Shown one piece after another: positions 9,899 to 18,907 of a stretch of 33,621 nt of DNA. The position numbers and the translations under genes are program-made. Source of the DNA: Sphingomonadales bacterium BRH_c3 (lineage in GTDB: Bacteria; Pseudomonadota; Alphaproteobacteria; Sphingomonadales; Sphingomonadaceae); assembly GCA_001515985.1 (NCBI GenBank), contig LOET01000011.1, forward strand, positions 1 through 33,621. Direction: 5' to 3'. The stretch's first letter is position 1, and each line of letters begins with the position of its first letter. Below the pieces are notes generated by a model. It did not search any database and was not told the DNA's origin. It saw nothing but the letters and a program-made list of their open reading frames with translations.

Positions 9899-12091
9899 AT
9901 GACGTTTTCTCGCATCGCATCGAGCGCGATCGCAGCCTGCATGGCCATTGTGCCGCTTGCTGCGGCCAGCGCCGCCACAGACAAGGATAATGCACCAGTG
10001 ACAGCCAAGGCTCCGGCCGCTCCGCCCATTGCCGAGAAGCGCGAGCACAATTACACTCATCACGGCATCACGATCAGCGACCCGTATCACTGGCTGAAAG
10101 ATCAATCCTATCCCACGGTCGATGACGAGGACGTGCTCGATTACGTCAAGGCCGAGAATGCCTGGTTCGAAACGCGCATGGCGCCGCAACAGGCGCTGAC
10201 GGACACATTGTTCGAAGAGATGAAGGCGCGGATCAAGGAAGACGACAGCACCGTGCCGCAAAAGGATGGCGACTGGGTCTACTGGTCCGAATTCGAGGAA
10301 GGCGCGCAATATCGCAAACACTATCGCCGTCCTGTGGCAGGGGGCGATGCGGTGCTGATGCTCGATGAGAACCAGTTGGCGGAAGGCCTCGAATATTTTC
10401 GCCTCGGAGCGGCCTCGGTCAGCAAGAACGGGCGCTTTCTCGCCTATTCGACCGACACCAATGGTTCGGAACGTTACACCGCGCGGATCAAGGATCTCGA
10501 AACCGGCGAATTGCTGCCCGATGAGCTGACCAATTTGCGCGGGGGCCTGACCTGGGTCGCAAATGATACAGCGCTGGTTTACGGCCCGTCGACCGAGGAA
10601 TGGCGCACGCTTGAGGCAAAGCTGCACGTGATCGGCACACCGGTTGATGCAGACGTCACGCTCTACAAGGAAGATGACGAGAGCTTCGGCGTGGGCACCG
10701 GCCTGTCGGCGCAGGAAGACTGGCTGATCATCGCCACCGGCGACAATGAGACGAGCGAAGTGCGGCTGGTGCCAGCCGCCAATCCCACTGCCGAGCCGAT
10801 TCTGGTCAAACCGCGCAGCAAGGGCGTCGAATACGCGGTCGATGTGCGCGACGGTGTTCTCTATGTCCACACCAATGACGATCACATCAATTTCCGCCTC
10901 GCCAAGGCCTCGCTCGACAAGCCGGGCGAGTGGCAAACGGCGATCGCCGGGTCCGACGAGTTCTACTTGACCGGATTCGAGCTGTTCAAGGGCTTCTATG
11001 TCACCGAAGGGCGCCTGAATGGCCTCGATCAGATCCAGATCCGTTCCTATGCAGATCCATCGAAACTGACGCCGATTGCTTTCCCCGAAGCCAGCTACAG
11101 CACCGGCCTGTCGAACAACCCGGAATATGACGTGAGGAAGCTGCGGCTGTCCTACCAGAGTATGGTCACGCCTGCTTCGGTCTATGATTATGATATCGGA
11201 TCGGGACAGCTTGAACTGCTCAAACAGCAGGAAATCCCCAGCGGTTATGATCCCTCGCTTTACACTACCGCGCGTTTCGAAATCGAAGCGCGCGATGGCA
11301 CCATGGTTCCGGTCAGTGTGGTAATGCGCAAGGATCGCGCGCCGGATAAGGATGGGGGCGCCGGCCCGCTGCACCTTTATGCTTATGGCGCTTATGGCTA
11401 TGCCGTGCCGCCGGGCTTTTCGACCAGCCGCCTAAGCCTGATCGACCGCGGTTTCGCCTATGCCATCGCGCATATCCGTGGCGGCGATGATCTCGGCCGT
11501 CGCTGGTACCTGCAGGGCAAGATGTTCGAGCGGCGCAACACCTTCAATGACTTTGTCGACGTGGCGAAAGGCCTGGTCGAGAAAGGCTACACCGAAAAGG
11601 GCAAGATCACGGCCAGCGGTGGCTCGGCTGGCGGCGAGCTGATGGGGGCGGTGATCAACCAGGCGCCCGAACTGTTCGGGGCGGTGGTGGCGCATGTGCC
11701 CTTCGTCGATGTGGTCAATACGATGCTTGATGAAAGCCTGCCGCTGACGCCGGGCGAATGGCAGGAATGGGGCAACCCCATTACCGACAAGGAAGCCTTC
11801 GCCTATATGCTCAGCTATTCGCCTTACGATCAGGTGGTGGCGAAGGACTATCCGCCGCTGCTGGTGACCGCCGGGCTCAACGATCCGCGTGTGACCTATT
11901 GGGAACCGGCCAAATGGGTCGCCAAGCTGCGTGATGTGAAGACCGACAGCAACGAGCTGCTGCTCAAGACCAATATGGGCGCAGGGCATGGCGGCAAGTC
12001 AGGCCGCTGGAATTCGCTCTATGAAGTGGCGGAGGAATACGCCTTCATCCTGTGGCAGATGGGGCTGGCCGGGAAAGCGGACAAGGATTGA
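9899..12091 (+). CDS. S9 family prolyl oligopeptidase, exported
   Basis: ORF from 9887; internal ATG at 9899 gives a cleaner signal peptide (MTFSRIASSAIAACMAIVPLAAASAA). Catalytic GGSAGGELMGA, ...GLNDPRV..., ...NMGAGHGGKSGR. Confidence 0.93.
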   Translation: MTFSRIASSAIAACMAIVPLAAASAATDKDNAPVTAKAPAAPPIAEKREHNYTHHGITISDPYHWLKDQSYPTVDDEDVLDYVKAENAWFETRMAPQQALTDTLFEEMKARIKEDDSTVPQKDGDWVYWSEFEEGAQYRKHYRRPVAGGDAVLMLDENQLAEGLEYFRLGAASVSKNGRFLAYSTDTNGSERYTARIKDLETGELLPDELTNLRGGLTWVANDTALVYGPSTEEWRTLEAKLHVIGTPVDADVTLYKEDDESFGVGTGLSAQEDWLIIATGDNETSEVRLVPAANPTAEPILVKPRSKGVEYAVDVRDGVLYVHTNDDHINFRLAKASLDKPGEWQTAIAGSDEFYLTGFELFKGFYVTEGRLNGLDQIQIRSYADPSKLTPIAFPEASYSTGLSNNPEYDVRKLRLSYQSMVTPASVYDYDIGSGQLELLKQQEIPSGYDPSLYTTARFEIEARDGTMVPVSVVMRKDRAPDKDGGAGPLHLYAYGAYGYAVPPGFSTSRLSLIDRGFAYAIAHIRGGDDLGRRWYLQGKMFERRNTFNDFVDVAKGLVEKGYTEKGKITASGGSAGGELMGAVINQAPELFGAVVAHVPFVDVVNTMLDESLPLTPGEWQEWGNPITDKEAFAYMLSYSPYDQVVAKDYPPLLVTAGLNDPRVTYWEPAKWVAKLRDVKTDSNELLLKTNMGAGHGGKSGRWNSLYEVAEEYAFILWQMGLAGKADKD

Positions 12092-12495
12092 CCGCGCGCT
12101 TCACCCGCACCTTCACCGCTGAGCCCCAGCACATCGACGAGCTGGGGCATGTCAACAATGCGGTGTGGGTCAGCTGGGTGCAGGATATTGCCACCGCGCA
12201 TTGGGACGCAGTGGCGCGGCCTCAGGATCGCGCCGCCTTCTTCTGGGTCGTGGTGCGGCACGAGATCGACTATCGCGGCAATATCGCGGAAGGCGAAAGC
12301 GTGACCGGCGAAACCTGGATCGACGGGGCGGCGCAGGGGGCGACCTCGATCCGGCGGGTCGATTTCCACGGCGCAGCGGGCAAGGTGATCATTTCAGCGC
12401 GGACAAACTGGGCAATGCTCGATCGGGAAACTCAGCGCCTGGTGCGCGTGCGACCTGAAGTGATCGCGCCGTTCATAGGCCCGAACACGGACTGA
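12088..12495 (+). CDS. acyl-CoA thioesterase (hotdog fold, 4-hydroxybenzoyl-CoA thioesterase-like)
   Basis: ORF HIDELGHVNNAVWVSWVQDIATAHWDAV...FFWVVVRHEIDYRG; likely TTG start overlapping the upstream stop (TTGA); the 12052 ATG in the ORF track would overlap the peptidase gene by 40 nt. Confidence 0.82.
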   Translation: MTARFTRTFTAEPQHIDELGHVNNAVWVSWVQDIATAHWDAVARPQDRAAFFWVVVRHEIDYRGNIAEGESVTGETWIDGAAQGATSIRRVDFHGAAGKVIISARTNWAMLDRETQRLVRVRPEVIAPFIGPNTD

Positions 12496-12496
12496 A

Positions 12497-14251
12497 TCAG
12501 GCCGCCGTTGCCCTTCTCTGCTGCGCCCTGCGGCGATCGCCTGTCCGGCGTTCGAACCCGCGCAGCTTTTCGCAGGCGATCCGGTTTCGCCCGCGCGATT
12601 TCGCGTCATAGAGCAGCCGGTCGGCATGATTGTACAGCAACGAGAATTCAGCCTTGGGCAAGGCGCGGCGGGGCGCAACGATCATGCCCACACTGGCAGT
12701 CACGAGTCCTTCAAGCTGGGGCAGGGCATGGGCCACCCTGATGGGGATCTGCTTGCGCAATTGCTCCAGCCGTAGCTCGGCGTCGTCTCCACGCATTAGC
12801 AGCAGAAACTCCTCGCCTCCCATGCGGATCGCGATACTCGCTTTGTCATCGTTAAGGACTTCGGCAACGATCTGCAGCACCCTGTCACCCGTGCTGTGGC
12901 CGGCGGTATCATTGACCCGCTTGAAATGGTCGAGATCGATCAGCGCGAAGGTATCATAACCGGCAGCATGCAGATCGGCGAACCGCGCATCGATGGCGCG
13001 CCGGTTGAGCAGGCCGGTGAGCGGATCGCGCTCGGTCAGTTCGCCCAACGCGTCTGCCCGCGACAGGGCAATGTCCCGCTCGCGTTTGATCACAAAGAAG
13101 CGCTCAGCCACCGCCAACGAGATGACGATCACCTCGAACCCGATGGCAATGAAAAGCAGCAGTTCGAGCGAGGGCGACCCGACATGGCTGCCCAATCCGC
13201 GCATCAGCCTTTCGATTGATGCGACCATGATCGGCAACCAGGCCAGCGTGACGAAACGCGCACCCCTGCTGCCACGCAAGAGCGCTTCGGCGAGCGCGAT
13301 TGCGATAAAGACGAGCGTGGCTGTGATGCTGTAGAAATACCCCTGATCGTCGAATGCCTGGGTTGAGTGGAGCTGCAAGGCGAAAAACCCGGGCACCAGC
13401 AGCGTCCATATTACGAACGCCTTGCTCAAAAAGCGCATAAGCGGCGATTGCGCGCTCTTTTCCAGATAGGTGAGGAGAAATAGGATCGAGCAGCACACGC
13501 CCAAAATCCAGGCAAAGATTCCAGCAACCGAAATCACCGCCACCGGCAGTTGCACAAAGGCAGAAATCAGCCCGCCTGCAAACAGCACGTAGTTGATCAT
13601 TGCAACGACCATGGCCGCGTGCACCAGCACAAATTTCTCGCGCAGGACGATGTAGAAATTGACGTCGAAGAATAACGGCAGGATCAGCATCCCGCACAAG
13701 ATTGCCAGGATTATGACATCTCGCTGCGACCAATGGCTCTGCCCGGCAGTTGCGGTGAGCCGCGCTTTGGTCAGCAGCGGAAGGCTATGCGGCAGTTCGA
13801 TCCGCACCAGGACATGTTGAGTATCGGGCCTGATTTCGGGCAGGGCGAGTTCGAACACCGGCCCATTGGCCAGCGCGCGACCATCTGCTTCGTTCCAGTG
13901 CTTTTCGCGAATTGTCCCGTCAGTATCTATCGCCGCGATGGCAATGCTTTTATGGCGCGATATCCGTGTGAAAAAGTTCTGTGGCAGTTGGTCTGCACGC
14001 CACCCGGTTGCATCGAAGCGCAGCCATGAAACAGGCTGGTTTGCCTGCCAGTTGCTGTTGCTGCAATTCCACCCCGCATCACGAGCAGCCATGTCCGCAA
14101 AATTGCGCGCGAGATCCGAATTGGCATGACAGGCAGGCTTGATGGCCGCGCCTTCCGTTTGGGCGTTGCCCGGCGCAATGAGCAGCAGGGCTGCAAGTGC
14201 AGCCAGGGCAGCCAGCAGCGCCGCTGCAATGTAAATCACCCTTCCCATCAA
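12497..14251 (-). CDS. 7TMR-DISM-type membrane diguanylate cyclase (GGDEF)
   Basis: 584 aa; N-terminal extracytoplasmic region, about 7 TM segments, then DPLTGLLNRRAIDARF...RMGGEEFLLLM. Confidence 0.92.
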   Translation of the reverse strand: MMGRVIYIAAALLAALAALAALLLIAPGNAQTEGAAIKPACHANSDLARNFADMAARDAGWNCSNSNWQANQPVSWLRFDATGWRADQLPQNFFTRISRHKSIAIAAIDTDGTIREKHWNEADGRALANGPVFELALPEIRPDTQHVLVRIELPHSLPLLTKARLTATAGQSHWSQRDVIILAILCGMLILPLFFDVNFYIVLREKFVLVHAAMVVAMINYVLFAGGLISAFVQLPVAVISVAGIFAWILGVCCSILFLLTYLEKSAQSPLMRFLSKAFVIWTLLVPGFFALQLHSTQAFDDQGYFYSITATLVFIAIALAEALLRGSRGARFVTLAWLPIMVASIERLMRGLGSHVGSPSLELLLFIAIGFEVIVISLAVAERFFVIKRERDIALSRADALGELTERDPLTGLLNRRAIDARFADLHAAGYDTFALIDLDHFKRVNDTAGHSTGDRVLQIVAEVLNDDKASIAIRMGGEEFLLLMRGDDAELRLEQLRKQIPIRVAHALPQLEGLVTASVGMIVAPRRALPKAEFSLLYNHADRLLYDAKSRGRNRIACEKLRGFERRTGDRRRAQQRRATAA

Positions 14252-14308
14252 CCGGCCTATGGCAGGAAGCGATTGATGGACGGTTAAATCTACCGAAGAC
14301 TTTCCTAG

Positions 14309-14330
14309 GTATTAACCCTAAGTATTAACC
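14309..14330. repeat. GTATTAACC direct repeat (13-bp period) upstream of diguanylate cyclase gene
   Basis: gtattaacc at 14309-14317 and 14322-14330. Confidence 0.4.
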
Positions 14331-14400
14331 ACTATTCTCAATCATCGCCAGCCCGGCGCGGTCCACAAGATAGCGGCCTTTTTCTTCCGTCAAGGACTCA

Positions 14401-14412
14401 GCACAGCTGTGC
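14401..14412. promoter_or_regulatory. perfect 12-bp palindrome GCACAGCTGTGC in the diguanylate cyclase/porin divergent region
   Basis: Read directly; self-reverse-complementary, next to an AT-rich island. Confidence 0.35.
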
Positions 14413-14484
14413 ATGCAGGCATATTTTCATACTTATATTCAGCATATTACATGGATCTTTCGGCTACGCCGCTGTGGACGCAAA

Positions 14485-14502
14485 ATGTCATCAAACTGTC
14501 GC
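14485..14502 (+). promoter_or_regulatory. putative Pho box (PhoB site)
   Basis: ATGTCATcaaaCTGTCGC vs consensus CTGTCATWAWMCTGTCAY: 11-bp-spaced TGTCA/TGTCg direct repeat upstream of porin. Confidence 0.65.
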
Positions 14503-14548
14503 ATCAGCGCCGTAATCACGCCATCAAACCTCAACCAAACGGAAACCA

Positions 14549-15940
14549 ATGAGTAACATTGTGAAGCACACGGCCCCCCTTCTCGCGTTTGGCCTTGGCC
14601 TTGGCCTTTCTACACCCGCGCTGGCGCAGCCGGATGACCCGCAATTGCGCGCCGAACTGGCTGAAATGCGCGCGGCCATGGCCACGATGGCGCAGCGCAT
14701 CGACACGCTCGAGGCCGAGCTTGCCCAGGCAGAGGCCAAGTCTGACGCGGCCAGCGCTGAAGCGAGCGCTGCGAATGAAGCCGCGGCAACCGCCGTTGCA
14801 ACGGCAGAGAAAGCCGATGATGGCGTCAGGATCGCCTTCAAAGGCGCACCCGAGATCAAGGGCAAGGGCGGCTGGAGCTTCAAGCCGCGCGGTCGCCTTC
14901 AGTATGATGCAGGCTTTACCTCGGTACCTTCCTCGACCGGCCGCAGCGATGGCTTCGGCAGCGAAGCGCGCCGCGCGCGGCTGGGCGTTTCGGGCGATAT
15001 GCCGGGCGGCCTTGGCTACAAGTTCGAAGTCGACTTCGCCGGAAATTCTGTCGCTGTGACCGACGCTCTCATTTCCTATGACGCTGGCGGAGCCGAGATC
15101 AGCGTCGGCCAGTTCAACAATTTCCAGTCGCTGGAAGAACTGACCAGCTCGCTCCACACCAGTTTCATCGAACGCGCCGCCTTCACAGATGCCTTTGGCT
15201 TTGAGCGCCGTGTCGGTGCGGCGGCTGAATTTGGCGGCAAGGACGTGCTGGTCCAGGGCGGCCTGTTCACCGACAATATGGAAGACCTCTCCAACAAGAA
15301 ATGGGGCGCAGACGGCCGCGTGGTGTTCATGCCCCGGCTTGGCAATGCGCAGCTCCATTTCGGCGGTTCGCTGCATTACACCGATCTCGAGGCGGGCGAG
15401 ACGGTCCGCTATCGCCAGCGTCCACTGGTCCACTTCACCTCGGAACGTTTTATCAATACCGGCAACCTCGGTGGAGGCAGTGAGTTCGGCCTCGGGCTCG
15501 AAGGTGCGGTTATCTCTGGCCCGTTCCACGCGGCGGCAGAAGGCTTCTGGCAGAACGTCAACATGCCCACCGGGATGGCCGATCCGACCTTCTTCGGTGG
15601 CTATGCCGAAGTCGGCTACTTCCTGACCAAGGGCGATACGCGCGGTTACAAGGGCGGCAAGTTTGACCGTACCAAGCCCGCCAATCCTGTTGGCGAAGGC
15701 GGCATGGGATCAGTGCAGCTCAATTTGCGTTATGATCGCCTTGACCTTAGCGATGCCGGCATCCTTGGCGGTACGCAGGACGGCTATTTCCTCTCGCTGG
15801 TGTGGAAGCCGACCGATTACACCATGCTGCTCGCCAATTATGGCAGGCTCGATTATTCGGGCGCAGTCCATCCGGCTGCGGGCGGTGACACCGATTATGG
15901 TGTCGATGTTGTGGGCGTGCGTGCGCAGGTCGATTTCTGA
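14549..15940 (+). CDS. OprO/OprP-family phosphate-selective-type porin with N-terminal coiled coil
   Basis: 463 aa; signal peptide, coiled coil (LRAELAEMRAAMATMAQRIDTLEAELAQAEAK), WSFKPRGRLQYDAGF..., terminal ...GVRAQVDF ending in Phe. Confidence 0.9.
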   Translation: MSNIVKHTAPLLAFGLGLGLSTPALAQPDDPQLRAELAEMRAAMATMAQRIDTLEAELAQAEAKSDAASAEASAANEAAATAVATAEKADDGVRIAFKGAPEIKGKGGWSFKPRGRLQYDAGFTSVPSSTGRSDGFGSEARRARLGVSGDMPGGLGYKFEVDFAGNSVAVTDALISYDAGGAEISVGQFNNFQSLEELTSSLHTSFIERAAFTDAFGFERRVGAAAEFGGKDVLVQGGLFTDNMEDLSNKKWGADGRVVFMPRLGNAQLHFGGSLHYTDLEAGETVRYRQRPLVHFTSERFINTGNLGGGSEFGLGLEGAVISGPFHAAAEGFWQNVNMPTGMADPTFFGGYAEVGYFLTKGDTRGYKGGKFDRTKPANPVGEGGMGSVQLNLRYDRLDLSDAGILGGTQDGYFLSLVWKPTDYTMLLANYGRLDYSGAVHPAAGGDTDYGVDVVGVRAQVDF

Positions 15941-15959
15941 CCGGCACCACCTCAAATTA

Positions 15960-15977
15960 TTGTCACACTCTTGTCAC
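15960..15977 (+). promoter_or_regulatory. putative Pho box (PhoB site)
   Basis: TTGTCACactcTTGTCAC: perfect 7-bp direct repeat at 11-bp period upstream of pstS. Confidence 0.75.
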
Positions 15978-16032
15978 GGTTGACGCCTAGTCGGGCGTCT
16001 AATCCAACCGGGAGCAAATCAAGGATAATTCC

Positions 16033-17076
16033 ATGCGTCACTTCAAGACCACCTGCCTGATCGCCCTTTCAACCCTTGCGCTTGCTGCCTGCGGTGAAAG
16101 CGGCAATTCGGGCACACGCGATTCAATCCGTGCCGTCGGCTCTTCGACCGTATTCCCCTTCGCGAAGGCGGTGGCGGAGAGCTTCCAGAACACCAATCCG
16201 AATTTGAAGTCGCCGCTGATCGAATCGACCGGCACCGGCGGCGGCATGAAACTGTTCTGTTCGGGCATTGGCGCCAGCACGCCTGATGTGACCAATGCAT
16301 CGCGCCGGATGAAACTTTCCGAATTCGAGACTTGCCAGAAGAACGGCGTAACCGAAATCATCGAAATGCAGATCGGGCTCGACGGGCTGGTGTTTGCCTC
16401 GAAAGCGGGCGGGCTCACCATGAACCTGTCACCCAAGATCGTTTATGAAGCGCTCGCGGCCAATCCCTACGGCGAGCCGCAGGCTGCCAAGACATGGGCG
16501 GATGTCGATCCTTCGCTGCCGAATGAACCGATCCTTGTTTACGGCCCGCCGTCCACTTCGGGCACACGCGATTCGCTCAAGGAACTGATTCTCGAAAAGG
16601 GATGCCAAAGCGATCCCGCGATGAAGACGCTCAAGGAAACCGACGAAGACAAGTATGATCAGGTCTGCACCGAGGTCCGCTCCGATGGCAGTTATGTCGA
16701 TCAGGGCGAGCAGGACAATCTGATTGTCCAGAAGCTGACCGGCAACTCCAAGGCTGTCGGGGTGTTTGGCTACTCCTTCCTCGAAGAGAACCTGGGCAAG
16801 GTGCAGGGATTGCCGATGAACGGCGTTGCGCCAACCTACGAAAATGTCGTGAGCGGGGCCTATCCGGGCGCCCGTGAAATGTTCATCTACACCAAGAAGG
16901 CGCATCTTGGAGTAATTCCCGGGCTCAAGGAATTCCTGGTGGAATGGACCCAGTCATGGGGGCCAGGCGGTCGGCTGGCGAAGATCGGACTGATCATTTC
17001 GCCCGAGGACAAACTCACCAAGTATGAAAAGGTTGCGAAAGAAGCCATCGTTATGACGGCTGACGAGCTGAAGTAA
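16033..17076 (+). CDS. pstS: phosphate ABC transporter substrate-binding lipoprotein PstS
   Basis: 347 aa; lipobox LALAAC; SSTVFPF...STGTGGGMKLFCSG...; phosphate loop STSGTRDS; VIPGLKEFLVEW. Confidence 0.94.
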   Translation: MRHFKTTCLIALSTLALAACGESGNSGTRDSIRAVGSSTVFPFAKAVAESFQNTNPNLKSPLIESTGTGGGMKLFCSGIGASTPDVTNASRRMKLSEFETCQKNGVTEIIEMQIGLDGLVFASKAGGLTMNLSPKIVYEALAANPYGEPQAAKTWADVDPSLPNEPILVYGPPSTSGTRDSLKELILEKGCQSDPAMKTLKETDEDKYDQVCTEVRSDGSYVDQGEQDNLIVQKLTGNSKAVGVFGYSFLEENLGKVQGLPMNGVAPTYENVVSGAYPGAREMFIYTKKAHLGVIPGLKEFLVEWTQSWGPGGRLAKIGLIISPEDKLTKYEKVAKEAIVMTADELK

Positions 17077-17101
17077 GTTTCTCACTCGCTACTTCATCGA
17101 G

Positions 17102-17145
17102 AAGCGCCGCTCCGTCACGCAGACGGGGCGGCGTTTCGCGTTTTG
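17102..17145 (+). terminator. rho-independent-type terminator after pstS
   Basis: agcgccgctccgtc-acgca-gacggggcggcgttt stem-loop followed by T-containing tract cgcgtttt. Confidence 0.7.
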
Positions 17146-17204
17146 GCGAGAGTTTTCCGCAGCATCGCTTGCCACGCCATCACAATAGGTTAGTCTGAGC
17201 CGCG

Positions 17205-18344
17205 ATGGGTGTGCGCAAGCTCAACGGCTGGATCGAAGCGGGCCTGATCGACGCGGCCACGGCGGAGCGTATCCGTGCGCACGAGGCTCAGCATGCGCGC
17301 CCGCTGGCGCTGTGGGCAGCGTTCGGAATCGGCGCACTGGCGATCGGGCTGGGCGTGATCTCGGTCATCGCCGCCAATTGGGAAGACGTGCCGGGGCAGG
17401 TGCGCCTCGCGATCCACCTGGCGCTGATCGGAGCGCTCGCGGGTTTCATCCTGCTGCGCGGCGAGCGGATCGGGCACGACCAGCCCTGGGCGGCGGAGGT
17501 GACGCTGTTCCTGCTTGGCGTGCTGGGCCTGGCCTTTTTCGGGCATCTGGGACAGGTCTATCAGACAGGCTCGCCCTTGTGGCAACCGCTCGCCGTCTGG
17601 CTGGTGCTGTTTGCACCGCTCATGCTCTCGCGCGGGCAAAGCTGGCTGCTGGCAGTGCTGGTCATGGGCGTGCTCGTCTATGCATGCTGGGATTATGCCT
17701 TCGCATATGATCGATATTTCGGCGCGGATCAGCAGCTTCCCGACAGTTGGCTGGCGCTGGTCACCGCGGTGCCGGTGCTGGCCGCCCCGCTGGGCGCATG
17801 GATGCGGGGACGCAGCCCGCGGGAAGTGTTCTGGAAGCGGATCGAGCAGCTTGCCTTTGTCTATGCAGTAGGCGGCGCATCGCTGGTCGCGATTGCGGCA
17901 GGGATCGAGAAATTCGACGAAAATATGATGGCGCTCGATGCGCAAACGGTGCGTACGGTTCTGGCGCTGGCGGCGGCGGCTCTCGTCTATCTGACGCGGC
18001 GCAATCCTTCGGACGAGGCGAGCGCGGCGGTCATTGCCGGAACGGGCATCGTGTGCCTGATCGCCTATCCCCTGTCGGGCGAGGAGTTGGCGGGCGGATT
18101 GCTGCTGATGGCGCTGTGGTTCGGCATCGCGGCAGCGGCGCTGCACGCGGGGTGGCGCGGGGTGTTCCAGGCCTCGGTGGCGGTGGTGGCGCTGCGGCTG
18201 ATCGTCCTGAGCTTCGAACTGGCGAGCGACCTGCTCACCAGCGGCTTCGGCCTGATCCTCGCCGGGCTGCTGATCCTGGGCATTGCCTGGGCCGCGCTGC
18301 GGATTTCCAGGCAATATGCGCCCGCCTCGGGAGAGGCGAAATGA
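17205..18344 (+). CDS. DUF2157 multi-TM membrane protein
   Basis: 379 aa; soluble N-terminus (LNGWIEAGLIDAATAERIRAHEA) then many TM segments; DUF2157-like. Confidence 0.85.
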   Translation: MGVRKLNGWIEAGLIDAATAERIRAHEAQHARPLALWAAFGIGALAIGLGVISVIAANWEDVPGQVRLAIHLALIGALAGFILLRGERIGHDQPWAAEVTLFLLGVLGLAFFGHLGQVYQTGSPLWQPLAVWLVLFAPLMLSRGQSWLLAVLVMGVLVYACWDYAFAYDRYFGADQQLPDSWLALVTAVPVLAAPLGAWMRGRSPREVFWKRIEQLAFVYAVGGASLVAIAAGIEKFDENMMALDAQTVRTVLALAAAALVYLTRRNPSDEASAAVIAGTGIVCLIAYPLSGEELAGGLLLMALWFGIAAAALHAGWRGVFQASVAVVALRLIVLSFELASDLLTSGFGLILAGLLILGIAWAALRISRQYAPASGEAK

Positions 18345-18904
18345 CGGGCAAGCCATGGCACATCGCAGCCCTTGCCTTGCCGGTTGCCGGCCTCGCGGCC
18401 CTGTGGGGCTGGAGCGATTACAAGAGCCGTCAGGGCACCGATTGGGACGTGCCGGTTGCGGGGTACGATCCGCGCGACCTGCTGCGCGGACACTATGTCG
18501 AATTCACCTACGAATGGCCGGGCGAGACGCGCGATGACAATTTCTATCTGACACAGTTCTGCATCGAGGGCGAAGCGCCCGTGATCGACCGAATCGTGCC
18601 TGTAGACGATCTTGCCGTCTGCGCCCATCCGGCGCGCATCAGCACCGGTTCGATCTATGGAGACACAGGGCTGCGGAACGGCCGACTGTACATCGCGCAG
18701 ACGCGCTCAGGCGAACTGCAGGAAAAGCTGGCCGATCGCGACCTGCGCGGCATTGTCCGCATCCGCCAGCGCGATGACGGGCTGATCACGCCGCGGGAGA
18801 TCAGCTTCCGCCCGTTGACGGACGAGGAGCGCGCGGCCCGCGATCCGCAGCGCGAAGACGATGCGCTGCCTCCGCCGCCGGTGGTAGTCACGCCTGAGAA
18901 TTAG
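18341..18904 (+). CDS. GDYXXLXY-domain-containing membrane-anchored protein
   Basis: ATG at 18341 overlaps the DUF2157 stop (ATGA); MTGKPWHIAALALPVAGLAALWGWSDY...GYDPRDLLRGHYVEFTYEW. The ORF track start (17747) is an upstream in-frame artefact. Confidence 0.85.
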   Translation: MTGKPWHIAALALPVAGLAALWGWSDYKSRQGTDWDVPVAGYDPRDLLRGHYVEFTYEWPGETRDDNFYLTQFCIEGEAPVIDRIVPVDDLAVCAHPARISTGSIYGDTGLRNGRLYIAQTRSGELQEKLADRDLRGIVRIRQRDDGLITPREISFRPLTDEERAARDPQREDDALPPPPVVVTPEN

Positions 18905-18907
18905 GGT

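Noticed and set aside
9836-11374. 512-aa minus-strand ORF opposite the S9 peptidase
   Set aside because: Antisense shadow of a clear S9 peptidase; Arg/His/Gly-rich composition typical of spurious GC-rich frames.
14282-14330. CtrA binding site
   Set aside because: TTAACC half-sites present but spacing is N9 rather than the canonical N7; reported only as a direct repeat.
17190-18356. 388-aa minus-strand ORF opposite the DUF2157 gene
   Set aside because: Composition dominated by R/Q/H/P, no domain signal; mirrors the DUF2157 coding frame.
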